From: Gamarada debralockiae
Taxonomy: Eukaryota; Ascomycota; Leotiomycetes; Helotiales; Hyphodiscaceae
Length of the DNA stretch: 34,487 nucleotides
Assembly (NCBI GenBank): GCA_002803225.1
Contig: NXFV01000935.1
Span: 1-34,487 of the forward strand
Direction of reading: 5' to 3'
Each line of letters begins with the position of its first letter. Position 1 is the first letter of the stretch. Both the position numbers and the translations under genes were made by a program. The notes under the pieces are model-generated. The model was not told where the DNA came from. It searched no databases and saw only the letters and a list, made by a program, of their open reading frames with translations. Shown here piece by piece: positions 10,015 through 19,630 of the stretch.

Positions 10015-10902
10015 TTGGCCAATGTACTACTTCCTTACTACGAGGGAGAGGACACAGCCATGCCCGGAACACACGTCCCACTAACTAGGACATCTTTTAC
10101 TGAAAAAAAGTGTTCTCAAAACCGTAGTAGCAATAATTCTCGGGGAGGCTTCTCTCGCTCTATGTGCCTGGGGCACATACAACGTGCTATGCCCTCAAAC
10201 CTGTATAAGATCCAAACGTATGTATCGTGAAACCGTCACTATGGCAAACGTAGGTAGCTGACAGCATAGTATCCCAGTGTCTACCCACTCAGTTGTGTTC
10301 CAGCCTACAGAGCAGTTCGAAAGACCTGGATATTCCACCATCGGAAGGAATCCGTGGGAGGACATTTTACCAGGTATTCCTAAGCGTGTACCTCTTAAGT
10401 CATGAACCTAACCAAGATACTATAAGCTGGTATGGGGTTGGTATGGGGTTTGTAAATGTTGAAAATCCAGCCAGTTTTGGATTGCCACCTGGTGCCCTGT
10501 TTGAAGAAGGCCCCGGCGACCTTTACAATGTTGCTGTCTTTCATCAACTTCACTGCCTTGTTAGTCCGCAGCTCCAGAAGTCTAGTATTATTGGCGAAAA
10601 GCTGACGGTAGTTTAATTAGATTATGCTTCGGGAGATGTATTTCTTGCAGCTTGAAGGCCAACCGCCGAGGGTCAAAGGCGAGCGATCGGAGAATCATGT
10701 ATTGCATTGTTTCGATTATCCAAGACAGAGCGTGATGTGCTCTGCAGATATGGCGTTGGAAGGCTCTTTACTCGACCTCATCAATGGTATCCTTAAAGTG
10801 GACGGCTGGGGATTCGTTCATCAGTGTAAAAACTAGGACGACGTGTGGGACTTCCTTACGGTGCACAGGGCCTCAAATAACAACGAAACTGAGAGGTTGT
10901 GA
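10015..10902 (+). pseudogene. UstYa-like (DUF3328) oxidase, broken
   Basis: The family's landmarks are present in order: a short cytosolic N-terminus, one membrane segment (VVAIILGEASLALCAWG, near 10130-10180), the motif GPGDLYNVAVFHQLHCL (near 10510-10560), HVLHCFDY (near 10697) and VDGWGFVHQC (near 10800). The two HxxHC-type motifs are the presumed metal-binding signature of UstYa-family oxidases, membrane-anchored enzymes of ribosomal-peptide and other secondary-metabolite pathways. Introns fit at 10218-10277, 10374-10426 and 10560-10620. Three lesions are visible. A one-base change in an A7 run near 10106 shifts the N-terminal frame. An 11-bp tandem duplication (10429-10439 and 10440-10450) shifts the middle. 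A TAG at 10834-10836 stands where Trp is usual, after which the frame stays open to a TGA at 10902. No ATG is in frame at the start. No precursor peptide or other pathway gene is adjacent. Confidence 0.75.
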
Positions 10903-10977
10903 AGATTAGAACAGCTCAGTGTCATTAAGTTAGCTCCGAGAAAGCTGTATCCGCCTCGGCATCGACTTCCGTTAGCA

Positions 10978-11337
10978 ATGTCTCATAACGCACAGCAAAG
11001 CAATACAGTTGACAGCCAAGAAGTTGAAAAGGCAAGATCCATACTCTCCGCCGGGGTTACACCATCCTCGCCATTTTCACCGTTACGATGCTTGGTTGCA
11101 TCTCATCCGTCGCGATCCAGCTTCACCATTATCGCCTCGGCCGCCAGCACCGCTACCACCACCCTTTGCCTTCAGCAGCATCTTCTCATCCCGAACAACC
11201 TTCAACAAGTGACCGTCTTTGGCCCCTCGCCCGAAACTTGTACCACTCCTGGCTTCTCAGCCGAGTATGCCAGTAGTATGCGGATGTCAGATGCGGCTGT
11301 TCCAATAGTTGGTACACCTGTGGACCGTCTTTTCTAG
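10978..11337 (+). pseudogene. Unrecognised frame with a possible membrane segment
   Basis: Three overlapping plus frames are open here. One of them carries a hydrophobic stretch (ILAIFTVTMLGCISSVAI, near 11067-11120) followed by a His/Arg-rich and then Pro/Ser-rich tail, ending with a TAG at 11277-11279. Another frame is open from the ATG at 10978 to a TAG at 11337. A single missing base near 11060 would join an N-terminal frame to the hydrophobic stretch. This suggests a broken gene for a small membrane protein, perhaps related to the UstYa-like relic next to it, but I do not recognise the family. Confidence 0.25.
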
Positions 11338-11903
11338 CCTAGCTAACCAACGGGGCTAAGGAGCACAAAGGTTAATTTCGCGCATGGCTTTTACCATGAT
11401 GTGGATAGAAGCGAGGCTCGTACGTACCTTCAGTTGTACTTAACTATGTACAATACAGGCACATAGCGTACCTATAGCCATTTATGCGGCACACTGGCGT
11501 TAATCCCTAAAATAAAACAAGAGCTTCATATAGTCTTTCTTCTTAAGCAATAGGACACGTAAGCTGCAAGGCCAAGATCCAGAAGGAAGTCATGAAGGTC
11601 CTACATACCTACTGAGAAGGCCGGGTGACAATTAAGCCACTGGAGAGTGGGTAAATGAAGTAGATGGATAGATAAGTAAAATTTTGGAGACATGGCCAAG
11701 TCCTTTGTCTGGTTTATGATGAGGTTAGTTATCAGGTATCGAGTCATAGTTAGGGTCGGCAGTAAGAATTCTCTAGGGAAGGGCGGGCCCACTCTCACAA
11801 ACGGCGAGATCAAGGCAAGAGCTATTAGGTAAAGACGCATTGAACTGTATCAATTCTAAAGGCCATATTATATGACTAAATTCCGTCTAATATGTGACAT
11901 TTA

Positions 11904-13022
11904 TCAAGCCGAGCCGATTGAAACTTTCTCGCTCTCCAGATATTCCATGCTGAAAGGGTAGTCCAGATAGCCCACCGCTGAGTTGCTGACATAAAAAGTG
12001 TTACGGTTGTACGTACTAAGCTCCAGGCCCTTCTTGATCCTATATACCAGATCTGGGTTTGCAATGAAGTATCTCCCAAACATGACCACAATATCCTTGT
12101 CTGGATGTTCTTCATCGACTAGCTTCTGTGCTTCCACCGGCTTATACCCCCCGGCAACAAGGAAGGGTCCTTTCCAGAGCTCGTATGCAAAGTCTAGCCT
12201 GTCGGTGCCTCCGTAATCCTCGCCACCGGACATCCGCGACTCGACCAAATGAAGGTACGCAAGATTTAACTGGCTAGCTTTGTTGATGATGTTCGTAAAT
12301 TGCGGGATTGGATCCTTCATTCTCATGCCCTGGAACGGACTCCAGGGGCTTAGACGGAGCCCAACACGCTCTGGGCCAACGGCATCAACCATAGCCTTCA
12401 TGATGACGTTGATAAAGCGAGACCTGTTTTCCACACTACCACCATACTCGTCGTCGCGCCTATTACTGACGTCTTGAATAAATTGATCGATGAGGTAGCC
12501 GTTCGCGCCGTGGCACTCGACACCGTCAAACCCTGCACTGATTGCATTCTCTGAGGCTTTCGCAAAGTCTCGAACCTTTTGCTTGATCTCTTGGATGGTC
12601 ATAGCCTGTGGTATCGGGGAGTCTTCGTCGATTGGAATGGCGCTAGGTGCTGTGATGCTGATTCCCTCTTTCCTAGCCACCTCGACATCGCCAGCACGGC
12701 CCATTGCAAAGAGCTGACAGAATATGAAGCAACCTTTGTCATGGACTTCGTCGGTGATCGCTCTCCATGCGGCGACTTGGTCTTTGCTCCAAATCCCTGG
12801 CGCGTTAGCGAAGCCGCCGCAGGCTGATGGCGATACTAAGGTGCCCTCTGAGATGATTAAGGTGCCGGAAATAGAGGCTCGTTGCCTGTAGTATTCCTTC
12901 ATTAAAGGCGTCGGCACGCGGTCGTCAGTCGCTCGGAAGCGAGTGAGTGAGGGCATCCCAATCCGATGCTTCACTTCCACATTGCCTATTTTCAAAGGCT
13001 TGAAAAGCCGCGATTCAGCCAT
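11904..13022 (-). CDS. Old Yellow Enzyme-type NADH:flavin oxidoreductase (372 aa)
   Basis: An intact single-exon gene for an FMN-dependent ene-reductase (TIM barrel) that typically reduces activated C=C bonds with NAD(P)H. Visible features are the N-terminal LFKPLKIGNVEVKHRI; Thr27 in MPSLTRFRA, matching the flavin-tuning Thr; QLFAMGR at 103-109, where most relatives have QLW; the substrate and hydride motif HGANGYLIDQF with His171, Asn174 and candidate proton donor Tyr176; RRDDEYGGSVENR; and the phosphate-binding VMFGRYFIANPDL near the C-terminus. The ATG at 13022 directly precedes the conserved N-terminus; an upstream in-frame start would add 48 residues unlike the family. Fungal relatives act in secondary metabolism (for example ergot-alkaloid EasA) or detoxification; which applies here is unknown. 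The nearest neighbours are the UstYa relic downstream and a Fungal_trans_2 regulator about 900 bp upstream. Confidence 0.92.
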   Translation of the reverse strand: MAESRLFKPLKIGNVEVKHRIGMPSLTRFRATDDRVPTPLMKEYYRQRASISGTLIISEGTLVSPSACGGFANAPGIWSKDQVAAWRAITDEVHDKGCFIFCQLFAMGRAGDVEVARKEGISITAPSAIPIDEDSPIPQAMTIQEIKQKVRDFAKASENAISAGFDGVECHGANGYLIDQFIQDVSNRRDDEYGGSVENRSRFINVIMKAMVDAVGPERVGLRLSPWSPFQGMRMKDPIPQFTNIINKASQLNLAYLHLVESRMSGGEDYGGTDRLDFAYELWKGPFLVAGGYKPVEAQKLVDEEHPDKDIVVMFGRYFIANPDLVYRIKKGLELSTYNRNTFYVSNSAVGYLDYPFSMEYLESEKVSIGSA

Positions 13023-13409
13023 GATCAAAGATTTCCGGACGTTAATCTGGAGTATGTTGGGATATTTCACCTCTGCCGGGAGTTTGGGTACCCAGGAAGA
13101 CGAACATCTCAACTGCTTGGACTGTGAGGCTTTATACTCCTTGGCCTCGCAGCTCAATGAAAACAAAGCGTGGTCAAACCAACGATGCCTGGAAGAAATT
13201 ATTTATTTTTGACCGTTCTGATATCATGAGTGCTCAGTTTTTACCAATCAAGGAGTAGAGATACAGTCAATTGTGGTAAAGAGATGGTTCCGAATGAGGA
13301 AAGTGGGTACTTCCAATTAAGGAAAGGATATGCTTCCAGAAAAGGTTTACGCCCTTTAAGCTTATTAATATCCGGCCTAGTGGAGAAAGGAGTGCACCTT
13401 TGCGCAAGG

Positions 13410-13562
13410 CTACTTCGTCTCTACCCAAACAGCTGTAGCGAAGCAGGGTGGTTCCGGGTGGCACAGATCAGAGAGGAAACAAAAACACCCTCTCCGAACC
13501 CCCCCCCCCTCCCTCCCAACCCGGGCGGTCTCGCTACAGCTGTTTGGGTAGAGACGAAGTAG
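13410..13562. repeat. Perfect 32-bp inverted repeat with an 89-bp loop
   Basis: The 32 bases at 13410-13441 are the exact reverse complement of 13531-13562 (inner ends CTGTAGCGA and TCGCTACAG). The loop holds a C-rich tract (about 13498-13520) and CCGGG motifs on both sides. The next base outside each arm does not pair, so the arms end sharply. It could be a miniature foldback or MITE-like element, but no clear target-site duplication is seen. The open frame across it is an artefact of the repeat. Confidence 0.85.
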
Positions 13563-13955
13563 TATCCAGATATTCCGCACAATTATGATGATGACTACAA
13601 CAGTGGCTAATTACAGCGGCAAAATAATCTGTCGGACCGAAACTATGCGCTATACCCAAGTCGCAGGTAGGCCGGGTTGAATTACTTCGAACGGTCTCTG
13701 CAAGTTCCATATTTCCTAGGCACGATGCATGTTTTACTATGAAGATATCTGGACTGCAGCGCCCGGTAAGCAATCACCCCTGAATCGTCCGGTTCCTCTC
13801 TTTCATGAAGTATCCAGCAATAAGACATGACTTCGGCAACGAGCAGAGTCGTTCGGGGTCTGAAAGCGACCGAAAAACGCGCTGGTCCTAGCCAACGTGC
13901 CAGAAACTCACCACACAACTATAGGTAACCCTAAGAATACAAGTGATGAACCATT

Positions 13956-15765
13956 CTAGATCGAGATTTCTTCCCAGAGCACCTTGACATGCGACATGAA
14001 TGCGTCATCTGACCAAATAAATTGCTTCAAGATTTCAAGCAGTTCCGGCCATGACCTATACAAGCCTCCGAGCCTGGAAGTGATGTTCCAGCGCAGGAGT
14101 ACGACATATTCAGAGCGTATAACCCCTGTTGGGGCAAATGCCCCACCTATATACAGGAGCCAGAGTAGCAAATCAGGGTGATCATCCCATATAGGGTCGT
14201 CGTTCTCTTGTTGTATTTTGCAGAGTAATTGTAAGGAAACGTGGGACTATGAAGTTCAATGTCAGCATATGCCCAAGTTAGACTAGCAAATCAATTTGGA
14301 ATCTCTTCAAGCACATTTGGACAGAGGCTTTCTCGAAGAGAGTAAGTCAAGCAGTTGATAAAGAACACAATCCATATAGTTGACGTACCGGAATTACTAA
14401 AGCGCACCAAACCTTGCAGCATAGCATACTTGAGCATAGATATGCCGCAAGACGACAACACTCAAAGATAGAAGAGGGATTTATTAATCCTACTAGCCGA
14501 GATTGGATAGATGCTTGGTGATTATTGATATATGCCATCGATAGTATATCCCGGCTTGCGGAACGGGAAAACTCTCGGATGCACTGTAATGCATGTATAT
14601 CTTCAAGCACTTCAATAAACTCTTTCGTTAGTAAGTGAGACCGCACCTGGAATCCTGGTGGCAGCCGAAAATAGCTCGGGGAGAATGGGTCTCTTCTCCA
14701 TTGAAGCTCGGCGAAAGTTGTGTGATTAACTATGCGGCTAGACCCTGTCATAACCGAGGAATTCAAGTCTTGCCTATTGGTCAATGTCAGAGTAAGTCAT
14801 CAAAACCATTGCCTCGTAGCTTACCAAAATATGGCCCGTTTGATGCCGCCGGCGAGATATATTCCCTCTATTCGACAGATATCAAGCAGCCGGTGTATTG
14901 CCCTCATGTGAAGTTGAACTTGAAACTGCATCCCAAGGCGAGCCTAGATCATTAAAATATCAGTCTTTCGCCGCTCTAAACTTGAGACACTTGGAAACTG
15001 TAAAGAGAAAGGCTCGCAGACCTCCACACCAGCTAGCAGCAAAATGGCCCCAATGGTTGATACCGAAGTAGCCCTGTCCAGGAAGCTCATCCTTTCACGA
15101 ATATAACTCATTGCCTGACTCTGGTACCCGAGACACTCTCGATCGATGCTTCCCTCAGTCACCGCAAATGCAAATGTGAGCATGACGGCGTTCAGAAGAG
15201 CAGGATCATCCAACCCAGTTTGGAAAACTGCGCGAAAGCTGTGAAACGCAAGCTCGTCCGCAACACTAAAGACCGGCTCGGCAGCCTGCCTAGCTTTGTC
15301 TAAACCGTTTAATGTAAGTTTGTTCGAGGCAGTTTTCAGCGACTAGGAGGAGCTTACAGTCACCAAGCAGTACCTGCAATCTCGATGAATCTACAGCAAG
15401 CGTCTGGAACGGATCGAGCGTACCTGCAGACAGGGAGAAGGGCGGCGCGACAAGAGCTTGGGTACGTGTTCTTTTGCTCGCTAATCTCCTAGCGTAATCT
15501 TTGGAAGACGATATATGGAAATTGTCCCTTGACTCTTGCTGAAGCTTTCGTTTGTTCTCGAGTGCTTGCTTCACCGCATGCGATCGGGCTTGGCGCCTCA
15601 TTTTCCGGTCCTTCGCGTCATCTGGATTACGAATCGAGATGAACTGAAATTTCCCATCTGAGAAGAGTTAGCAGCCAGACAACGAGAGATTGGGTAAATA
15701 TGCTTCGACCCACCTGCAACGGGTTCGCTATCGTCTTCTGCGGAGGGATGATTTATCGACATCAT
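13956..15765 (-). CDS. Fungal_trans_2 (PF11951) regulator, six exons, 474 aa
   Basis: Exons in minus order are 15714-15765, 15358-15657, 15022-15299, 14825-14943, 14389-14773 and 13956-14246, summing to 1425 nt with no internal stop. The introns are 56, 58, 78, 51 and 142 nt, all GT-AG. The protein starts MMSINHPSAEDD and has a basic N-terminal region (RRQARSHAVKQALENKRK, residues about 40-57) common to this group, which has no zinc cluster. The fungal transcription-factor domain follows, with DDPALLNAVMLTFAFAV, SIDRECLGYQSQAM, STIGAILLLAGVE, QVQLHM, FAELQWRRDPFSP and, near the end, LWLLYIGGAFAPTGV and SWPELLEILKQFIW. Relatives are often labelled fungal-specific transcription factors (sometimes tachykinin-like). 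A nuclear regulatory role is expected but DNA binding is not evident. The start lies 455 bp from the divergent glgE gene, so the two may share control sequences. Confidence 0.88.
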
Positions 15766-16220
15766 TGTACAATGTACATGGCCACTAACGTGAAGTTGTC
15801 GCCGTAATGAGAAGGAAGTAGGATTTTTCTTTGAAAATGCGTAGTTGATTATATAAACACTGTAAGCATGCGATGGTCCGGTTGGACGCAGCTCGTTTCT
15901 TGCGCCGATTTCTGTTCACTGTGGGTCTTCTCCTAACAGCTCTCAATCCGAGTGGACATCGGGCAGGGGCCAAAACAGCAGTTTCGATTTATGCTTACAA
16001 ATCAGAATTATCTGTAATAACCCCGTCAGCCTGCTCGATCTGCCCGACACCCAAAACCTGAGCGGTAAAGTATTCGGCAGCATACAGGGATTCGCCCACG
16101 CTGCCATGCTCGATGCCATGGAGATATTGGATAGCTTATAGCTTAGTGCGAGAAGCTTACATAACTTTACTTAACTTAAGGCTGGAGGCTGGGTGATACT
16201 AATAATTCTTCGGTTGTGAC
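15766..16220. other. Divergent intergenic region between the regulator and glgE, with a coding-like relic
   Basis: The region separates two divergent start codons and should hold both promoters. From about 15960 to a TAG at 16139-16141, one plus frame reads like genuine protein (SLLDLPDTQNLSGKVFG, then FAHAAMLDAMEIL), ending 80 bp before the glgE ATG. I do not recognise it and it has no start codon nearby. It may be the tail of a lost gene or chance. No clear TATA box stands directly before glgE. Confidence 0.35.
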
Positions 16221-18155
16221 ATGAACCATCGCATTCACATCGAAGCAATCACCCCTTCCATCGATTGCGGCGCCTACCCCGTCAAGCGCATTGTTGGGGA
16301 CGAGCTGACTATCGCCGCGGATATCTTTCGTGACGGCTGTGATGTCCTGCGTGCCCAGGTGCGCTGGCGCGATGGGCGTCTGCCCACGTCAGAGTGGCAG
16401 ATACTTCCCATGGTCCACGACCAAAACGACCGCTGGCAAGTCAACATGCTCTTGAAGCAGAATACCACGGTCCTCTTCTGCATCGACTCCTGGACGGACG
16501 CTTTCAGCACCTGGTTGGTACGGCTGCGCAAGGAGATGGAAAGTTGCCTGAATGTTCCCTCAGACGTTGGTGAAGGCGCCGAGCTATTGCGTCTTGCCAT
16601 CGACATTGCCGTGGGTACGGATAGCCAACGTCTGACCACCGCACTTGCGGACTTGCGGGCTGCCAACACACTGCTGGCCGCGTTGGAGGCAGTGCGGGAT
16701 CTTGCCCTCGTAGACCTTGTGGATCGCTTGGTACCCCATCCCGACACCGTAACTTCCCCTACGCTACAGATAACCGTTGATCGACCATGCGCCCTGTACA
16801 GCACCTGGTATGAGATGTTTCCACGTTCCCAGGGACGAGAGATGGGTAAATCTGCTAACTTGCGGCAGGCAGCAGAGCGTCTGCCTGCCTTGCGCGCCAT
16901 GGGTTTCGACGTAATCTACCTGCCGCCCATCCATCCAATTGGCATGACGAATCGTAAGAGCCCCAATAATAGCCTTTCTGCTAGCCCTAGCGATCCGGGC
17001 TCCCCCTGGGCAATTGGCAGTGCTGCTGGCGGCCACACGGCTATCGATCCAGGGTTGGGCACCCTTTCTGATTTCGATGCCTTTGTGACCGCCGCTGCCG
17101 ATGAGGACATGGAGGTGGCCATGGACTTTGCCATCCAGTGTTCCCCTGATCACCCATGGGTGAAAGAGCACCCGGATTGGTTTAAACGACGGCCCGATGG
17201 ATCTATTAAGCACGCTGAGAATCCGCCGAAAATATACCAGGATGTCTATCCGCTTAACTTCGACACCGCCGACCGGGAAGGCCTCTGGCAAGAACTTCTA
17301 GGGGTTCTGGCTTTCTGGATCAGGCATGGAGTCAAGATCTTCCGGGTTGACAATCCCCACACCAAGCCTTTTCCCTTTTGGAAATGGGTTATTGCTGAGG
17401 TACAGAAGCAATACCCCGAGGTGATCTTCCTGTCTGAAGCATTCACAAGCCCAAAAGCGATGAAATTTCTCGCCAAGTTAGGCTTCACCCAGTCGTATAC
17501 CTACTTCACCTGGCTCAACGAGGCTAAAGAGCTGCGGGACTACATGCAAGAGCTCTGCTATTCCGGCATGCAGGAGTGTTTCCGCCCTAACTTTTTCACC
17601 AACACGCCGGACATCCTCCCCCAGATTTTACAGACCGGCGGCCAGCCCGCCTTCAAGATGCGCCTAGTGCTAGCTGGTACCTTGTCGCCGAGCTATGGCA
17701 TCTACAGCGGATTCGAGTTGTGCGAGAACACGGCCGTGCCGGGCTGCGATGAGTATCTCAACTCGGAGAAGTACGAGATCCGCGTGCGCGACTGGAACCA
17801 GCCCGGTAACATCAGCAACCTAATCAGCAAGGTGAACCGCATCCGCGCCGAGAACATCGCTTTGCAGCGTTTGGACAACATCCATTTCTTCGCCTCGGAT
17901 AACGACTGTCTGCTGGTTTACGGCAAGCGCTACGCCGACAACATTCTGCTCATCGTTATCAACCTCGATCCTTGCAAGCCACACCACGGTACCGTCACAA
18001 TCCCGGCGGACTTTGTAGGCGTTCCCCCAGGAGGTTCCTACGAGGTCATCGACCTTCTCAGTGACGCCGTGTATAACTGGGGTGAGCACAACTATGTACG
18101 CCTCGATCCTCAAGCGCAGGTGTCCCACGTCCTGAGAGTGCATCGTCAAAGTTAG
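16221..18155 (+). CDS. glgE: GlgE: alpha-1,4-glucan:maltose-1-phosphate maltosyltransferase (GH13_3), bacterial type
   Basis: An intact, intronless gene of 644 codons, near the usual GlgE length of about 650-700. GlgE extends alpha-1,4-glucans with maltosyl units from maltose-1-phosphate. The N-terminal beta-sandwich carries PVKRIVGDELTIAADIFRDG (21-40) and a WTDAFSTW motif (91-98), and a helical insert follows. The barrel starts near 187 (LYSTWYEMFPRS), followed by GFDVIYLPPIHPIG (228-241), SPWAIGS and GGHTAIDPGLGTL. Catalytic residues are visible: nucleophile Asp377 in IFRVDNPHTKPF, acid/base Glu406 in FLSEAF, and stabiliser Asp464 in NTPDILP. The 29-residue spacing between the first two equals that of the Streptomyces enzyme. 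A C-terminal beta domain ends near VLRVHRQS. GlgE is known to me as a bacterial enzyme. The gene lies between clearly fungal genes and by eye looks more GC-rich than its flanks. No TreS, Pep2 or GlgB partner is in the window. The ATG at 16221 directly precedes the conserved N-terminus. Confidence 0.93.
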   Translation: MNHRIHIEAITPSIDCGAYPVKRIVGDELTIAADIFRDGCDVLRAQVRWRDGRLPTSEWQILPMVHDQNDRWQVNMLLKQNTTVLFCIDSWTDAFSTWLVRLRKEMESCLNVPSDVGEGAELLRLAIDIAVGTDSQRLTTALADLRAANTLLAALEAVRDLALVDLVDRLVPHPDTVTSPTLQITVDRPCALYSTWYEMFPRSQGREMGKSANLRQAAERLPALRAMGFDVIYLPPIHPIGMTNRKSPNNSLSASPSDPGSPWAIGSAAGGHTAIDPGLGTLSDFDAFVTAAADEDMEVAMDFAIQCSPDHPWVKEHPDWFKRRPDGSIKHAENPPKIYQDVYPLNFDTADREGLWQELLGVLAFWIRHGVKIFRVDNPHTKPFPFWKWVIAEVQKQYPEVIFLSEAFTSPKAMKFLAKLGFTQSYTYFTWLNEAKELRDYMQELCYSGMQECFRPNFFTNTPDILPQILQTGGQPAFKMRLVLAGTLSPSYGIYSGFELCENTAVPGCDEYLNSEKYEIRVRDWNQPGNISNLISKVNRIRAENIALQRLDNIHFFASDNDCLLVYGKRYADNILLIVINLDPCKPHHGTVTIPADFVGVPPGGSYEVIDLLSDAVYNWGEHNYVRLDPQAQVSHVLRVHRQS

Positions 18156-18988
18156 CCTCTCGTCGTGAGAGGGAGCCGATAAGAATATGGCGGCTGGTGT
18201 GGTGAGCCCTTTCGCTAGTGACAGATTATCAAGCTAAACGACATGGTTTTCCCCATTATAATTTTCTTAAGTGCTTTCCTTCTTATTGTGATAGATGATT
18301 ATTGATTGACTCTATTTCAGGGGCAAGTATATGTACAGGTCTGCACGGGGCAGTGTCCATGGTACGTGCGTAGTAACACCTTGATTCTGCAATTACTCAC
18401 CATACCTTCTTCTGCTGGAACCCACATCCGCTACATGAGTTGTACGTGTACGATTTTTCTCCTGCGAAATGCGAATAGAAAAACATCAGCTTGATACCCT
18501 CTAAGTTCATCACATTTGCTGATCAGGGTTTCAATTCGCTTTGCAAAGTTCTCGTTCGTCCTATCTCGTTTTCGTATAGCTATTTTCTGATTGTTTAGGG
18601 CCATGTCTGCGAGACTTCAAAGCTTGTGTACATACTTCGGCGCTCGTTTGATCTAATGAGTTTTACGTGGTGACAAGTTTCGGACCCTCCAAACGCCAAG
18701 ACTTCCAAGTCTGCTAGTGCAAAGTTGTTGGGTTTGGATGAACTCTACTCTGTGTGTGTGTATTCATTTACCCTGACCTCTCCCTTGTCGGGATATGCAG
18801 GCTACCACTACTATGGCTATTAAGATTGAGTTCCTGTGTGTGTATCCACTTCATGGACAAACCTTTTGCCTCGTTAAGGCCTGTCGGGTTCCCTTTGTTA
18901 TCGACGCTGCTGTGCCGCCTTTCCACTCTTCTACTTTTTCACCTTTCCACCTTTTCCGCTCTTCCTCCATGTTCTTAATATCGGGCAG
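18156..18988. other. Gene-free stretch downstream of glgE
   Basis: The glgE 3' flank becomes AT-rich after 18230. Several short open frames overlap at 18750-19010, over a pyrimidine-rich tract (18910-18970) and two GT-rich repeats (near 18750 and 18836). The tract before 18989 may be the end of an intron leading into the next locus, since GGGCAG at 18988 is a plausible acceptor. Nothing else is recognised. Confidence 0.35.
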
Positions 18989-19596
18989 TTCGATGCAGAT
19001 ATCTGGAAGGCTATGCTGAAATGGCACAAGCGCTGCCCTGGGTTAACAGCTAAAGCAATCCAGCAGAAGGGAAGTTTCCGGTTTTGCTATTATGATATGA
19101 AGGAGATGTTCTTTGTCGATGCCGTGCTTGGTCAACATCATTTCGAAACCAGCAATAAAATGCGTTTTGAGAAAGTAGCAGATCTTCTCGACTTCCTGTT
19201 CTTGTGGGGGGATGGTCAAGAACGGCCTGGATGGGGCAATAAGCAATACCAAGCCATCGTACGAAAAAGTTTTGAGCTGATTGAGCGGCGTCTCGGATAT
19301 AGAAGGGCCGAGAAGTGGTTGGATGAATTTTTCCATCTTGTTCGCTTGACCTATTGGGTCCTTCCGTACCTATCAAATGCCTCTTTCATCATGTCAACGA
19401 AAACCAGTCGCAATCATGGCCTAAAGGGACGGATGATGTGGTTCTCGACTGTGTATGCCAACGCTGAAAAAGTGGCACTCCCATCCTTCCCCATCCCCGT
19501 ACATTGTATGACATCCTTTGGAATGCACGACTGAAGGTGTCATTGAGCTGTTTGAGGGCGAAATATAGTGGCATTTTAAAGCTAGCTAATATCTAA
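18989..19596 (+). pseudogene. Conserved-looking protein of unknown family, frameshifted
   Basis: From a likely splice acceptor at 18988, one frame runs to 19534 and reads as genuine protein (FDADIWKAMLKWHKRC, FRFCYYDMKEMFFVDAVLG, KSFELIERRLGYRRAEKWL, LPYLSNASFIMST). Near 19485-19500, in a C-rich run, the protein-like reading moves to another frame (TLYDILWNARLKVSL, then KYSGILKLANI) and ends in TAA at 19594-19596. A single one-base indel therefore explains the break. Upstream exons are not identified. I do not recognise the family, and no catalytic or transmembrane signature is visible. The composition, rich in aromatic and charged residues, suggests a soluble protein of fungal origin. Confidence 0.45.
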
Positions 19597-19630
19597 GAAG
19601 CTAAAATTAAAAGGAGGGGAAGAGCTCTTA

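Noticed and set aside
13230..13562. 110-codon open frame ending in the inverted repeat
   Set aside because: Its C-terminal part is translated repeat and C-run sequence, and the rest has no protein-like pattern.
16274..17291. Long minus-strand open frames of 208 and 175 codons opposite glgE
   Set aside because: They are antisense shadows of a GC-rich coding sequence; the plus frame matches GlgE throughout and the minus frames show no family features.
18754..19019. Two overlapping hydrophobic-looking frames of 74 codons
   Set aside because: Their hydrophobicity comes from a pyrimidine-rich tract that reads as Leu/Phe/Ser in any frame; more likely intron or leader sequence.
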